Assembly (NCBI GenBank): GCA_041751955.1 | Contig: JBGSIB010000002.1 | Location: forward strand, 25,877-89,876 | DNA: 64,000 nt | Direction of reading: 5' to 3' | Source of the DNA: UBA2040 sp041751955 | Lineage (GTDB): Bacteria; Bacteroidota; Bacteroidia; Flavobacteriales_D; Crocinitomicaceae | In this document: piece by piece, positions 44,272 to 53,721 of the stretch | How the letters are laid out: the number at the start of each line of letters is the position of its first letter | Position numbering within the stretch: the first letter of the stretch is position 1 | The notes under the pieces: model-generated | What the model was told of the DNA's origin: nothing | Seen by the model: the letters and a program-made list of their open reading frames with translations, nothing else | Databases searched by the model: none | Made by a program: the position numbers and the translations under genes

Positions 44272-45651
44272 ATGAAGATGAATCTATTAACGAAATTGGC
44301 ATTGGTTCTCACCGTTTTTGCTTTTACGAGTAAACTAAACGCCCAAACTAATCCAGCGATATTGCACTGGTTGCAGAACAACTCCATTATGGGCAGTCAC
44401 TACGTGCAAGGGAATTCAACACCTATTGCAGACAATGTTCTAGCCAATGTTCAAACTGTTCAGTATTCGACAAATTCAGTTTACATCAGCACAAAAGGGA
44501 TTCCTTCGTATATCACAGGACCATTTTTGGATGGTAATCCATCTTTGGCTTCGAACCAAAATGCGATTTATAAATTTCCTTTGACACCTGCTGCAAATAC
44601 AGGTACACCAACTTCAACGACGGGAGGAAATATTGGTGTATTCATCAACGGAGTTTCACTATTTGATTATAGAGATGGTGTTGCTTGGAATGCAACTACA
44701 GGTGCCTTATGCGGTGGTCCAGGAAATGCACCTTGTCCAGGAGGTCCAATGGCAACACAAGATTGGAACAGAGATGCTATTCCAGCAGAAAAAGCAGGAT
44801 TTGACTGTGCAAAAGGTCATCCAGCGATGGGAAATTATCACCATCACCAAAATCTAAGCGCCTTTAATCTGGACTTGACGGTGATCTCCACTATTTGTGA
44901 TTTGTATTTGGCCGATGGCTTGTATTTGATTGATTCTACGGAACATTCACCTTTAATAGGATTTGCTTACGATGGTTACCCAATTTACGGTGCGTATGCC
45001 TATAAAAACACCAATGGAACAGGAGGGATTACCCGCATGATATCAGGTTATTCCATGCGAAATATAGCGACAAGAACGACAAGTCCAACAGGAGCAGCGG
45101 TTTCCAATGGACCCGTGGTCAGCACAACTTATCCCTTAGGTTATTTTAGAGAAGATTATGAATATATTGCTTCTACGGACCCGGATCGTTTGGACGAGCA
45201 CAACGGTCGTTTTTGTATTACACCAGAATATCCGAACGGAATCTATTGCTATTTTGCAACAGTAGATCAAAACTGGAATTCGGCTTATCCATATGTCGTT
45301 GGACCGACATTTTACGGGAATGTAACAGCTACAAAAGTAACGTCCATCACCGAGCCAGTGACAACTTACACTTCCACCAATTCGATCGATGAATTGTTGG
45401 ATGAATCTAATTTTAGCGTTTTTCCAAATCCGACTAGCGATTTGATCATGATACAAGCCAACAAATTAATCAGCGAAAGTTTTGACGTTTCTTTATACGA
45501 TGCGCAAGGGAAATTGATAGAGACAAAGCAATTTCTTCAAGGAAGTACAATAGTATTTTTTGAATCCGAAACTTTGTATAACGGAGTGTACGTTTTGGTC
45601 ATGAATTCAGGCCAAAGAATCATTCGAAAGCAAGTGATTGTAAATCATTAA
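44272..45651 (+). CDS. Secreted YHYH-domain protein with T9SS sorting tail
   Basis: 459 residues. Signal peptide ends at KLNAQ. The YHYH domain (about 110-330) has NYHHHQNLSAF, SPLIGFAYDGYPIYGAYAY and a Cys-containing Gly-rich loop (CGGPGNAPCPGG); the His-rich segment could bind metal. The C-terminus is a T9SS type A sorting domain starting FPNPTSDLIM. YHYH function is unknown. It follows mbnH by 47 bases, has its own copy of the ECF motif, and the operon ends at the terminator at 45686. Confidence 0.83.
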   Translation: MKMNLLTKLALVLTVFAFTSKLNAQTNPAILHWLQNNSIMGSHYVQGNSTPIADNVLANVQTVQYSTNSVYISTKGIPSYITGPFLDGNPSLASNQNAIYKFPLTPAANTGTPTSTTGGNIGVFINGVSLFDYRDGVAWNATTGALCGGPGNAPCPGGPMATQDWNRDAIPAEKAGFDCAKGHPAMGNYHHHQNLSAFNLDLTVISTICDLYLADGLYLIDSTEHSPLIGFAYDGYPIYGAYAYKNTNGTGGITRMISGYSMRNIATRTTSPTGAAVSNGPVVSTTYPLGYFREDYEYIASTDPDRLDEHNGRFCITPEYPNGIYCYFATVDQNWNSAYPYVVGPTFYGNVTATKVTSITEPVTTYTSTNSIDELLDESNFSVFPNPTSDLIMIQANKLISESFDVSLYDAQGKLIETKQFLQGSTIVFFESETLYNGVYVLVMNSGQRIIRKQVIVNH

Positions 45652-45685
45652 GCAGAAGAAATATTTCGTTTTTAGCTTTTTTAAG

Positions 45686-45722
45686 AAGACTTATCATTTA
45701 TTCGTGGTAAGTCTTTTTTTTT
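45686..45722 (+). terminator. Rho-independent terminator of the ECF/mbn/YHYH operon
   Basis: Stem AAGACTTATCA / TGGTAAGTCTT (45686-45696 with 45705-45715, one G:T pair) with an 8-base loop and a run of nine or more Ts to 45722. Confidence 0.8.
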
Positions 45723-45772
45723 ATAATAAAAACATCCCTAACTTCGTTTCAGTCGAACCAAATATTACATTG

Positions 45773-46558
45773 ATGAAGTTATTCTATCACTATTTATTTA
45801 TTGCCATTTGTTCCATTGGCCTATTTTCAGCTTGCACTGTTCAGAAGAGGCATTTTCGAAATGGGTATACCGTTCATTTAAAAAAAGATCGAACCTCGAA
45901 TGAAGATTTTGTGAATAAAGAGCGTGAAACTTTTCCTATTGAGCCAAAAAGTTTTCAAATCAAATCGCTCGATGAATCCGCTACTTTAATTCAAGAAAGC
46001 ACCAAAGATTCAAAAGAATTGCCTGCAATAAAAAATAAAATTCAATTGAATAATTCCGTTCTAGAAAAGGTCAATCATCGAAAAAACAAAAGAGTAATTG
46101 CACCTGAATTGAACAAATGTGATACCATACGTAAGCTTAATGGCGAGTTTATCGTGGCTAGCGTTTTATCCGAATCGAGTAGAGAAATCATTTATCAACT
46201 TTGTGGAAAGGAAAATGGTTCCAAGTATTTTTTAAAGATGTCAGAAATTGAATCCATCTCCTATTATGATGGTCGAGTTAAATCATTTGCGGAACCCAAT
46301 TACACCGAAAGTACCGAAGATACTGAGAGAAGTGTAAATTCAGGAGGTGAAGATAGAAGTCAAATTTTAGCCTTTATTTTAGCTTTAATTGCTGGTGCCA
46401 TAGGAGTTCACCGTTTTTATTTAGGGTATTACGTATTGGGTGTTTTGTACATCCTAACCTTCGGATTTTGTTTAATAGGCGTAATAGTGGATCTTATTTT
46501 GATTCTGGCCGGTGAATTGCAACCCAAAAATGGTGAATATACGGATCAGATTTTCTAA
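45773..46558 (+). CDS. Lipoprotein with C-terminal TM2 domain
   Basis: 261 residues from ATG 45773; an extension to 45704 would overlap the terminator. A lipoprotein signal with lipobox (IGLFSAC, Cys near 21) is followed by a polar, basic linker. The C-terminal TM2 domain (about 200-261) has two membrane helices and the motif GAIGVHRFYLGYYVLG, with GFCLIGVIVDLI. TM2 proteins are small membrane proteins of unclear role; a lipid anchor before one is unusual and seen mainly in this lineage (inference). Confidence 0.7.
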   Translation: MKLFYHYLFIAICSIGLFSACTVQKRHFRNGYTVHLKKDRTSNEDFVNKERETFPIEPKSFQIKSLDESATLIQESTKDSKELPAIKNKIQLNNSVLEKVNHRKNKRVIAPELNKCDTIRKLNGEFIVASVLSESSREIIYQLCGKENGSKYFLKMSEIESISYYDGRVKSFAEPNYTESTEDTERSVNSGGEDRSQILAFILALIAGAIGVHRFYLGYYVLGVLYILTFGFCLIGVIVDLILILAGELQPKNGEYTDQIF

Positions 46559-46653
46559 AGATAAAACTGAAACCTACAAATGAAATAACTAAATGTTTAA
46601 AACTCCTTTAAATAATTTTCGATTCTAAAGTCATACAATGTGATATATTATGC

Positions 46654-46661
46654 TAGTTTTG
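46654..46661 (+). promoter_or_regulatory. -7 box TAGTTTTG upstream of the 46691 barrel gene
   Basis: Exact TAnnTTTG, 29 bases before ATG 46691; -33 element not clear. Confidence 0.4.
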
Positions 46662-46690
46662 GTAGATATAAACCCAAAACCTTAAATTAT

Positions 46691-47296
46691 ATGAAAAAAG
46701 TTATTTTAAGTCTAGTATCGGCCTTTACGTTACTTTTTAGTAATAATGCATCGGCGCAGGCTGTTGAACAAGGAAATTTTATTGTTGATGCCTATTATGG
46801 ATTTCCTAATTTATACACAGCAGCTTTTAAGAGTATTTACAATAACTCGGCTGGAACGCTAAATTATAAAGTTGCCGGATTGGGGCCTCTTGGTTTCCGT
46901 GCTGAATATATGTTAGCGGATCAATTTGGAATGGGACTTGACATTGGTTTTAATAAAACAGTCATTTCTTATGATGAGCAAAGCGGTACGAACACATACA
47001 ATTATGAATTTTCAACACAGAAATTGGGTGTTATGGCAACGTTCAACTACCATTTCTTAGATAATGATAAAGTTGATTTATACGGAGTATTGGGAGTTGG
47101 TTACGGAAATCGTTCTTTTGATTTTTCTTCAACAGATCCAAATTATACAAATGAGTCAATCGAGTCACTTATTCCAGTTGCTTCTAGGTTAGGTATTGGC
47201 ATGCGTTATTTCTTTACGGATAATATCGGTATCAACGTAGCGGCAGGTTTTGGTCAAGGTGGACTATTAAACGCTGGTATTTCGGCAAAGTTTTAA
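46691..47296 (+). CDS. OmpW/OprF-like small outer-membrane beta-barrel protein
   Basis: 201 residues from ATG 46691 (MKKVILSLVSAFTLLFSNNA; cut near ASAQ). The body alternates hydrophobic strands separated by short turns (GLDIGFNKTVISYD, KLGVMATFNYHFLDND, YGVLGVGYGNRSFDF, GIGMRYFFTDNIGINVAAG), ending GISAKF with a terminal Phe typical of barrel proteins. An eight-strand barrel is likely. Function unknown. Confidence 0.72.
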   Translation: MKKVILSLVSAFTLLFSNNASAQAVEQGNFIVDAYYGFPNLYTAAFKSIYNNSAGTLNYKVAGLGPLGFRAEYMLADQFGMGLDIGFNKTVISYDEQSGTNTYNYEFSTQKLGVMATFNYHFLDNDKVDLYGVLGVGYGNRSFDFSSTDPNYTNESIESLIPVASRLGIGMRYFFTDNIGINVAAGFGQGGLLNAGISAKF

Positions 47297-47316
47297 AACG
47301 AAAAACGTAATAAATG

Positions 47317-47351
47317 AAAAGAGGCGGTTTAATGTAAACCGCCTCTTTTTT
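47317..47351. terminator. Bidirectional terminator between the barrel gene and accC
   Basis: Perfect stem AAAAGAGGCGGTTTA / TAAACCGCCTCTTTT with a 3-4-base loop, A-rich on one side and T-rich on the other, so it can terminate both convergent genes. Confidence 0.85.
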
Positions 47352-47371
47352 GTTTTAAATATAAAATCAAT

Positions 47372-48844
47372 TTATTTCCAAGCACCACTAATTTCTCGCG
47401 AGGCAAACTCTTTTTTCTTATCATTTATTAAGGAGTCCCAAATGGCATTGATACCATGCTCCAAAGCTTCTTTCTCCTCTTCCATAGCCGTATACATTAC
47501 TGTTGAATCAGAAAAGTATTCTTTCACGAAATTGGTGTCAAATTTACCACTGCGGAAGGCAGGATGTTTCAAAACATATTTTCCAAAATCCAAGGTAGTT
47601 TTCAAGCCTGAAATTTGATAGTGGTCAATGGCCTTTATCATTCTATCCATAGCTTCTTCTCTTGTTTTGCCCCAAACCACTAATTTGGCAATCATAGGGT
47701 CGTAATAAATGGGTATTGACATTCCTTCGACAAAAGCGTCGTCTACGCGGGTATTTTTTCCTGCGGGTAATCGGTATCGTTCCAAGGTTCCAATATCAGG
47801 TGTAAATCCGTTTAAAGTATCTTCGGCATAGACACGTACTTCGATGGCGTGACCGTTAATGGAAAGTTCTTCTTGCGTTTTTGGAAGTTGCTCTCCTCTT
47901 GCAACGCGAATTTGCCATTCCACCAAGTCTAAGCCTGTAATTTCTTCTGTAACAGGATGTTCTACCTGCAAACGGGTATTCATTTCCAAAAAGAAGAAAT
48001 CGAGATTGGCATCCAAAAGAAATTCCACAGTTCCCGCTCCTTCGTAATTGCACGCTTTGCACACAGCGACAGCTGCTTCTCCCATTTGCTTGCGCAATTC
48101 GGGAGTAACAATGGCACTTGGCGCTTCTTCGACAACTTTTTGGTGTCGGCGTTGAATGGAGCACTCTCTTTCAAAAAGATAAACGGTATTCCCCATTCTA
48201 TCGGCAAAAACTTGAATTTCAATGTGTCGCGGTTCAGTAACGAATTTTTCAATGAACACCGCGTCATTTCCAAAACTGGAACGGGCTTCGTTTTGTGCTA
48301 GTTTCATTTGTTCTAGAAATTCACCTGAATTTTCAACCAAACGCATTCCTTTTCCGCCCCCGCCAGCCGAAGCTTTGATAAGAACTGGATAACCAACACT
48401 TTCAGCAACTTTTATGGCCGCTTCAGGATCAGAAATGGCTTCATCCACTCCAGGAACAAGAGGAACGTTGTAACTTTTAACAGCTTGTTTGGCGCTCAAT
48501 TTGTCGCCCATGATTTCCATGGATTCTGGGGAAGGACCGATTAAGGTAATTCCGTTTGCTTTTACTTTTCTAGCGAAATCAGCATTTTCAGACAAAAACC
48601 CATAACCTGGATGAATGCCGTCCACACCTAAGTCCTTGCAAATTTGAAGAATAAGATCTTGTTTTAAATAACTTTCGGAAGAAGGGCTTTCGCCAACGTA
48701 TACTGCTTCGTCTGCCTCGAGAACATGCGGTGCATTTCGATCGGCATCACTGTATATAGCAACGGATGCAATATCCATTTTCTTTAAAGTACGGATAACT
48801 CTTCTGGCAATTTCACCCCGATTGGCGATTAAAACTTTCTTCAT
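47372..48844 (-). CDS. accC: Biotin carboxylase subunit of acetyl-/propionyl-CoA carboxylase
   Basis: 490 residues, about 40 longer than E. coli AccC because of a C-terminal helical extension (FDTNFVKEYFSDSTVMYTAMEE onward), as in many Bacteroidota. ATP-grasp enzyme: KKVLIANRGEIARRVIRT start, HPGYGFLSENADFA, the Gly-rich KASAGGGGKGMR, ECSIQRRHQK, and FLEMNTRLQVEHPVTE with the catalytic residues. It carboxylates biotin on a carrier protein; the carrier and carboxyltransferase genes are not in the window. Confidence 0.9.
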   Translation of the reverse strand: MKKVLIANRGEIARRVIRTLKKMDIASVAIYSDADRNAPHVLEADEAVYVGESPSSESYLKQDLILQICKDLGVDGIHPGYGFLSENADFARKVKANGITLIGPSPESMEIMGDKLSAKQAVKSYNVPLVPGVDEAISDPEAAIKVAESVGYPVLIKASAGGGGKGMRLVENSGEFLEQMKLAQNEARSSFGNDAVFIEKFVTEPRHIEIQVFADRMGNTVYLFERECSIQRRHQKVVEEAPSAIVTPELRKQMGEAAVAVCKACNYEGAGTVEFLLDANLDFFFLEMNTRLQVEHPVTEEITGLDLVEWQIRVARGEQLPKTQEELSINGHAIEVRVYAEDTLNGFTPDIGTLERYRLPAGKNTRVDDAFVEGMSIPIYYDPMIAKLVVWGKTREEAMDRMIKAIDHYQISGLKTTLDFGKYVLKHPAFRSGKFDTNFVKEYFSDSTVMYTAMEEEKEALEHGINAIWDSLINDKKKEFASREISGAWK

Positions 48845-49042
48845 GTAACTTGTGTTTTTGCTAGGGATAAAATTAATTAAAATCTCAGTTAAACCGAGGA
48901 GTCACGTAAAGAGTTTTCGTGAAAACCGTTATGTGATGGATAGACTTGATTCGGATAGTAACTTTTCAAACATTTCCATTCGTCGCCGAAACAAGTAATC
49001 GCACCAATTATCCCAATCCACAATCTGTAAACCAACACCCAT

Positions 49043-49102
49043 CAATCCGCCAATTAGCAATCAGTAATCCGCCAATCAGTAATCCGCCAATCAGTAATCC
49101 AC
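49043..49102. repeat. Four tandem copies of a 15-base unit
   Basis: Unit CAATCAGTAATCCGC: one diverged copy at 49043, exact copies at 49058 and 49073, and one-mismatch copy at 49088. It lies just downstream of the tamB stop (minus strand), ending 3 bases from it, between accC and tamB. A simple tandem repeat; not CRISPR, as there are no spacers. Confidence 0.8.
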
Positions 49103-49105
49103 CAT

Positions 49106-52100
49106 CTAACTTATTTCCTCATCCAAAACCGCAACAATACTCACCGTAGGTTCTTTCGGCACAGGTGTTTGTTTCTTTTTTCTTTTCTGAGGGAATCTTT
49201 TGTTGTCACTTTTTCGGAATAAATCGAGGAAATACTGCACCAATTTGAAGTTTCTCGCACCTGTAAAATCCTCTTGATAATGCAAGCCGACACCTTGTTT
49301 GAACAAGCCTTGGTTGTTGTCTTGAATGACATTATTTTGATTCGACTCGTTGAAAACATTGATACGGAAGGTGCCTTCTTCGTTCAAAAGATATTCGAGA
49401 CTTACATCTCCAATTAAAAAGTTTTGACCTTGATTGGTAGACGTTTGTGAAGAACTTTCCAAACCAAAGCTTCCAGACAAAATCAAACGATTGCCTAAGA
49501 ATTCTTTGGATAGTCCAACTTCGTAGGTTCTTTCACCAGTAGCATCGGCATCCAAGTTAACGGCAAGCTTGTAGTTTTGCGACAATTGCGAGAGCATGGA
49601 ATTAATTTGATTGGTGGCTAAATCCAAAGCGGCCCCGCTGGTGGCATTTGTTGAACCTTTTAAGGGTTGAAATCTTTTCCAAAGTAGGAGGGAGAAGAAT
49701 TGTCGATTCAACTCTTCGGGGTCGCTCTTAATTCTATTAATCAACGCTTTCCCAGATTCATCGGCTTGGGGAGCTGCTATATCAAAAGCAATTGCCGGTT
49801 CCATTAAGGTTTCTGTGATGTCTAAGTAGCAATATATATCTTGGTTCGCATTGCCCGCATTCCCCAATTGGTCGACGGATATTTCCGATAAACTGGCCTT
49901 GACTTTGTAGTAAGAACGAATATCCAAATTGGCGTCGTATGGGTCTCCAGTCCAATTGATTACGCCACCTTCCTCTATGAAAAAGTTTTGTTTCACCGGT
50001 CCCATTGCGAAATTGTAAACCCCTTGATTAACGGTATACGTTCCATCCAAAGTGATGTCGCCCAAGTTGTCCACTTTCAAGCTGATTCGCCCAGATCCAT
50101 CCGCAGAAATTTCATCACCTATATTTTCATCGAATATGATTCTAATTTTAGCATCAGGTGTGACATCAAAGTTTAAATTCAAATCTACCCCCGTGAAATC
50201 TAATTCAGGTGCGTTTAATGTAATTGTTGAGTCAGCTGGTTGAAATCGAATAAAGCTTTCTTCATTCGAAATTTCAGATGCTCCATACATTGGGAAATTG
50301 ATAGCTGTTCCTTTCTTTGTGGTTGCATCCACAGTAATTTCGAGATGGTCGGTGTAACCAAAGATATTGGCATAGCCCGTCATATAAGCTTTTCCGTAAT
50401 AATAATCACCTTCTACATATTCGGTATTCATCACCAGGAATTTGTCCAAAGGAATAACTTTCCAAGGCACAATGGGGTCTTTGTTTACCGCGTCATCTTC
50501 AAGGTTAAAAGACAAATCAAAATTCCAGTCGACAAAGTTGTCATGGTAGATAGAGCCAACAAGTGAACCGGCATTATCTTCTTCATCGTAAATCGGTAAA
50601 TTATCCATGTAAAAACCATATTCATCACAATAGATTTCGCCATCGGTTCTGAATCTAACCCCTAAAATGCCAATTCTCGCTGCACCATTTTCCAGCTGGA
50701 CAGCACCTGAAAGCAAAGGAGAGTCTGGCGTTCCTTTTACTTGAATTTCTCCAGTCAAAGTGCCGGCAATATCCGAAATCACTTGTGGATCCATGAATGC
50801 ATTAGTGAATTGAATATCTGTTTTGTCAAAAACTAAATTGAAATCCAAAATGTCCTTCGTTTTATCCAAGTGGTATTGTCCTTCAAACTCAAAAGTTTGC
50901 GTGTTTTTGTAGATTAAATCACCACTCAGCCCTATGCTTTGCTTTCCTTTTTCCCAATCTGATTGAACAAAGACATCCCCAATTTCTTCGTTGTCAATGA
51001 AGAGTTTTTTAATGCTCGCGTCACCGTTGAATGAAATGTTGGTAAAGGGAGTAGAAATTTCACCAAAGCCGTTCAGTTCTCCTTTTAAATTGACTGGAGA
51101 CTGAACAATTGGGGCGAAATCATCGAGCTGTAAATGGCTGACTTTGACAATTAATTTATCTTCATCTTTATCTGAAACCCGTCCGTTTAAAGAGATAAAC
51201 TGGTTTTGTCTTTCAAATAAGAAATCCTGAATGGAGATATATTCCTTTCTATATTCAATATAAGAAGGTTTTCTAATGTCCCATTGTTTTTCTTGAATGG
51301 CGACATGGGATGGTTGAATTAAGAAATCTAAAGCTTCATTGTTGAGAACGCTCGTTGTCCAATGCAACTCAGAAGAATCAGGTGTATTTGGGTTCCATGA
51401 CAAATCTGAAATGAAAGTATCTCTTGTGCCTGCTGAATTAAAAAGGAGGTTGTCCACTGAAATGGTATCATTCAGATAAAATTTATCGATGCTCATCGTC
51501 ACGTTTAAATCCTCATTGAGAACGTTTTGATTCATCTGAACCTCTTTGAATTTAAAATTTTCATAGCTAATCATAGGACTATAGAGGTTCATAACGAAAT
51601 CGTTGGTTTCTTCTGTATATCGTCCTGTGAGTTTGGTGCTTTTTTCAATATGTAGGCCAGGTGCGAAAATATTTAAAAATTCGTCCATCTCATCTACCTC
51701 AATATTGTAGGTGAAATTGTTTTGAGAAGCGACTCGACTGTTTCGTTTCGCAGGCGCCTCAAATAGGGCCGGCAATATCTGACTCAGCTGGTTTTGAAGT
51801 GAATTACTGATTTGGGTAAAGTCAATTTTTCCGTCAATTTGAGCCGTTCCTAATTTTGAATCGATGGTTAGGTGATCGGATAAAACGCCTCTGACAACTC
51901 CAACAGTCATATCAGGAACGTTAAATTGTTTATCGCCTTCTGTGTAAACAAAACCATCCAACTGAATTGTTCCTGAAAGATTGTTTTCGTTGGTTCCTGT
52001 TATGTCAACTTTGAATTTAGAATGCAATTTGGAATCAACATTTGTGAAGCCTAGATTGTCAAGTATCGCTTTGGTTAAATCCAATTCAAATTGCATATGC

Positions 52101-53695
52101 TGCTGACCTTTGAAGTCAATTGTTCCATCATAGGTCAAATTCAAATTATCATCTTTCACCTCCACTTTTGCCTCTAGAACTTCGTCGATAAGTGAACCTT
52201 CTGTAATCGAAATATTTTGGTAAGCATAATCTAAATAGTCAAATCGGTTTACTTCGCCTTCTAAAAGAGTAAAGCGTATATCGCTTGTCGAGAATGCTTC
52301 CCCTTCGAAAAAGAAAATGCCATCCATTTGACCAAAATCGGAGTTGTCAAGGAATTTGCCCAATTGAAATTCTTCGACTTTCACGTCATATGTACTCGCC
52401 TGTGATTTAGCGAAGTAATACGAATCATGCGCTTCATTTTTAGAGAAGAGTATTCCATTGTCAATGCGCACAGTGCCGAGGTCGGTAGAAATTTTATTGG
52501 CAGCAATCACAAATTCATTTTGGAATCCGTCGAATTTCACATTTTCACCTTCAAAATGGCCCAATCGTTCCACATATTGATCAAAACTCATGTAGCCGCC
52601 ACCATTGTCTTTCGGAAGCTTGATGTTTTTCAAATCTTTCAAGTCGATGTAAGCATAATCCAACTTTTCATTGAAAAAGGATGTTTCCATATTCCGAAAA
52701 TCGGGTAGGTTTAAAGTTCCCTTTATCACAGTTTTATCCCCAGTTTTCAAGTCCAGATTTGAAATACGAAGGTTCTTCACTTTCCGGGTAACATTCCCTG
52801 AAAGATTCACCATTTGGTCCATTCCTTCCAATGCAGAGGCGAAATACGAAACGTCTTTCAAAGACACCAAAGAAGGATTTATCTTGGCATCAAAGGTCAC
52901 ACTGTCCTCAAAATCGTACACATCGGGTAGCTGGTTCATGACCAAATTCATTCTTTCAAATGACACCTCAGAGAGAGGCGTTTTGATGGCCAATTCGTTC
53001 AGATAAATTCCTTTTTTCACGATGAGAGCTTTCGTGCTCAGTTTCTCTAAAACAAAACCACATTTTTCCTTAGTGGACAAATTCTTCACATCACACGCGA
53101 TGTCATTTCCTCGGATAGCGATGTTATCGGCGAGCAGATTGACGTTTTCAAAATCCAAATGATCCCAATCCATACCGAAAGTAGAGTAAGATTTTCTATT
53201 ATCATCGTAGCGGAAATGAACTTTGGTCAATTGAATCTGCTTGATGTCAATGGCCATTGGTTCTTTCTTGGTAGTTGATGGTCCCGAATCGAAATAATCT
53301 TGAATAAACCAATAGTTGTAATCTCCCGAAAGTGAGTCCCGTTGGATATGAACATCACCATCTTCGAGTTCTACAGCGGCAATCGTAATCTTGTTATTCG
53401 CCAAATCTAGGGCGTCCAGACGAACATGAAGTGTTTTAATATCTCCCAATATTTCACCTTGCTGATCTTCGATATACAAACCTTTGAGTGCAATTCGGTC
53501 GAAAAAAACAATCGCTATTTCATCGATATGCATCTTGGTTTTCAACTCTTTAGAAAGGAAAGAGGTGGCTTTTTGGGCCAAATATGTTTGAACGGTTGAG
53601 GTACGAATCGCGAAGGCAAAAACGATGAAAAGAATAAGCACCAGATCCACCAAAATGGCGAATGAGCGTCCTATAAATTTCATTAATTTTGACAT
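49106..53695 (-). CDS. tamB: TamB-like translocation/assembly module protein (DUF490)
   Basis: 1529 residues. An N-terminal membrane anchor (about 10-30, FAILVDLVLILFIVFAFAI) is followed by a very long repetitive beta-rich body, as in AsmA/TamB lipid-transfer-type bridge proteins. The C-terminal DUF490 region has FNFAMGPVKQNFFIEEGGVI, NWTGDPYDANLDI and GSTNATSGAALDLATNQINS. In Bacteroidota TamB spans the periplasm and helps outer-membrane assembly or lipid movement. ATG 53695 is chosen; an internal ATG at 53683 is possible. Divergent from tsaD with about 26 bases between starts. Confidence 0.88.
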   Translation of the reverse strand: MSKLMKFIGRSFAILVDLVLILFIVFAFAIRTSTVQTYLAQKATSFLSKELKTKMHIDEIAIVFFDRIALKGLYIEDQQGEILGDIKTLHVRLDALDLANNKITIAAVELEDGDVHIQRDSLSGDYNYWFIQDYFDSGPSTTKKEPMAIDIKQIQLTKVHFRYDDNRKSYSTFGMDWDHLDFENVNLLADNIAIRGNDIACDVKNLSTKEKCGFVLEKLSTKALIVKKGIYLNELAIKTPLSEVSFERMNLVMNQLPDVYDFEDSVTFDAKINPSLVSLKDVSYFASALEGMDQMVNLSGNVTRKVKNLRISNLDLKTGDKTVIKGTLNLPDFRNMETSFFNEKLDYAYIDLKDLKNIKLPKDNGGGYMSFDQYVERLGHFEGENVKFDGFQNEFVIAANKISTDLGTVRIDNGILFSKNEAHDSYYFAKSQASTYDVKVEEFQLGKFLDNSDFGQMDGIFFFEGEAFSTSDIRFTLLEGEVNRFDYLDYAYQNISITEGSLIDEVLEAKVEVKDDNLNLTYDGTIDFKGQQHMQFELDLTKAILDNLGFTNVDSKLHSKFKVDITGTNENNLSGTIQLDGFVYTEGDKQFNVPDMTVGVVRGVLSDHLTIDSKLGTAQIDGKIDFTQISNSLQNQLSQILPALFEAPAKRNSRVASQNNFTYNIEVDEMDEFLNIFAPGLHIEKSTKLTGRYTEETNDFVMNLYSPMISYENFKFKEVQMNQNVLNEDLNVTMSIDKFYLNDTISVDNLLFNSAGTRDTFISDLSWNPNTPDSSELHWTTSVLNNEALDFLIQPSHVAIQEKQWDIRKPSYIEYRKEYISIQDFLFERQNQFISLNGRVSDKDEDKLIVKVSHLQLDDFAPIVQSPVNLKGELNGFGEISTPFTNISFNGDASIKKLFIDNEEIGDVFVQSDWEKGKQSIGLSGDLIYKNTQTFEFEGQYHLDKTKDILDFNLVFDKTDIQFTNAFMDPQVISDIAGTLTGEIQVKGTPDSPLLSGAVQLENGAARIGILGVRFRTDGEIYCDEYGFYMDNLPIYDEEDNAGSLVGSIYHDNFVDWNFDLSFNLEDDAVNKDPIVPWKVIPLDKFLVMNTEYVEGDYYYGKAYMTGYANIFGYTDHLEITVDATTKKGTAINFPMYGASEISNEESFIRFQPADSTITLNAPELDFTGVDLNLNFDVTPDAKIRIIFDENIGDEISADGSGRISLKVDNLGDITLDGTYTVNQGVYNFAMGPVKQNFFIEEGGVINWTGDPYDANLDIRSYYKVKASLSEISVDQLGNAGNANQDIYCYLDITETLMEPAIAFDIAAPQADESGKALINRIKSDPEELNRQFFSLLLWKRFQPLKGSTNATSGAALDLATNQINSMLSQLSQNYKLAVNLDADATGERTYEVGLSKEFLGNRLILSGSFGLESSSQTSTNQGQNFLIGDVSLEYLLNEEGTFRINVFNESNQNNVIQDNNQGLFKQGVGLHYQEDFTGARNFKLVQYFLDLFRKSDNKRFPQKRKKKQTPVPKEPTVSIVAVLDEEIS

Positions 53696-53721
53696 GTAAA
53701 AACAAATTTAAGCAAACATCG

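Noticed and set aside
49043..49102. Short repeats resembling a CRISPR array
   Set aside because: Units of 15 bases are strictly tandem with no spacers.
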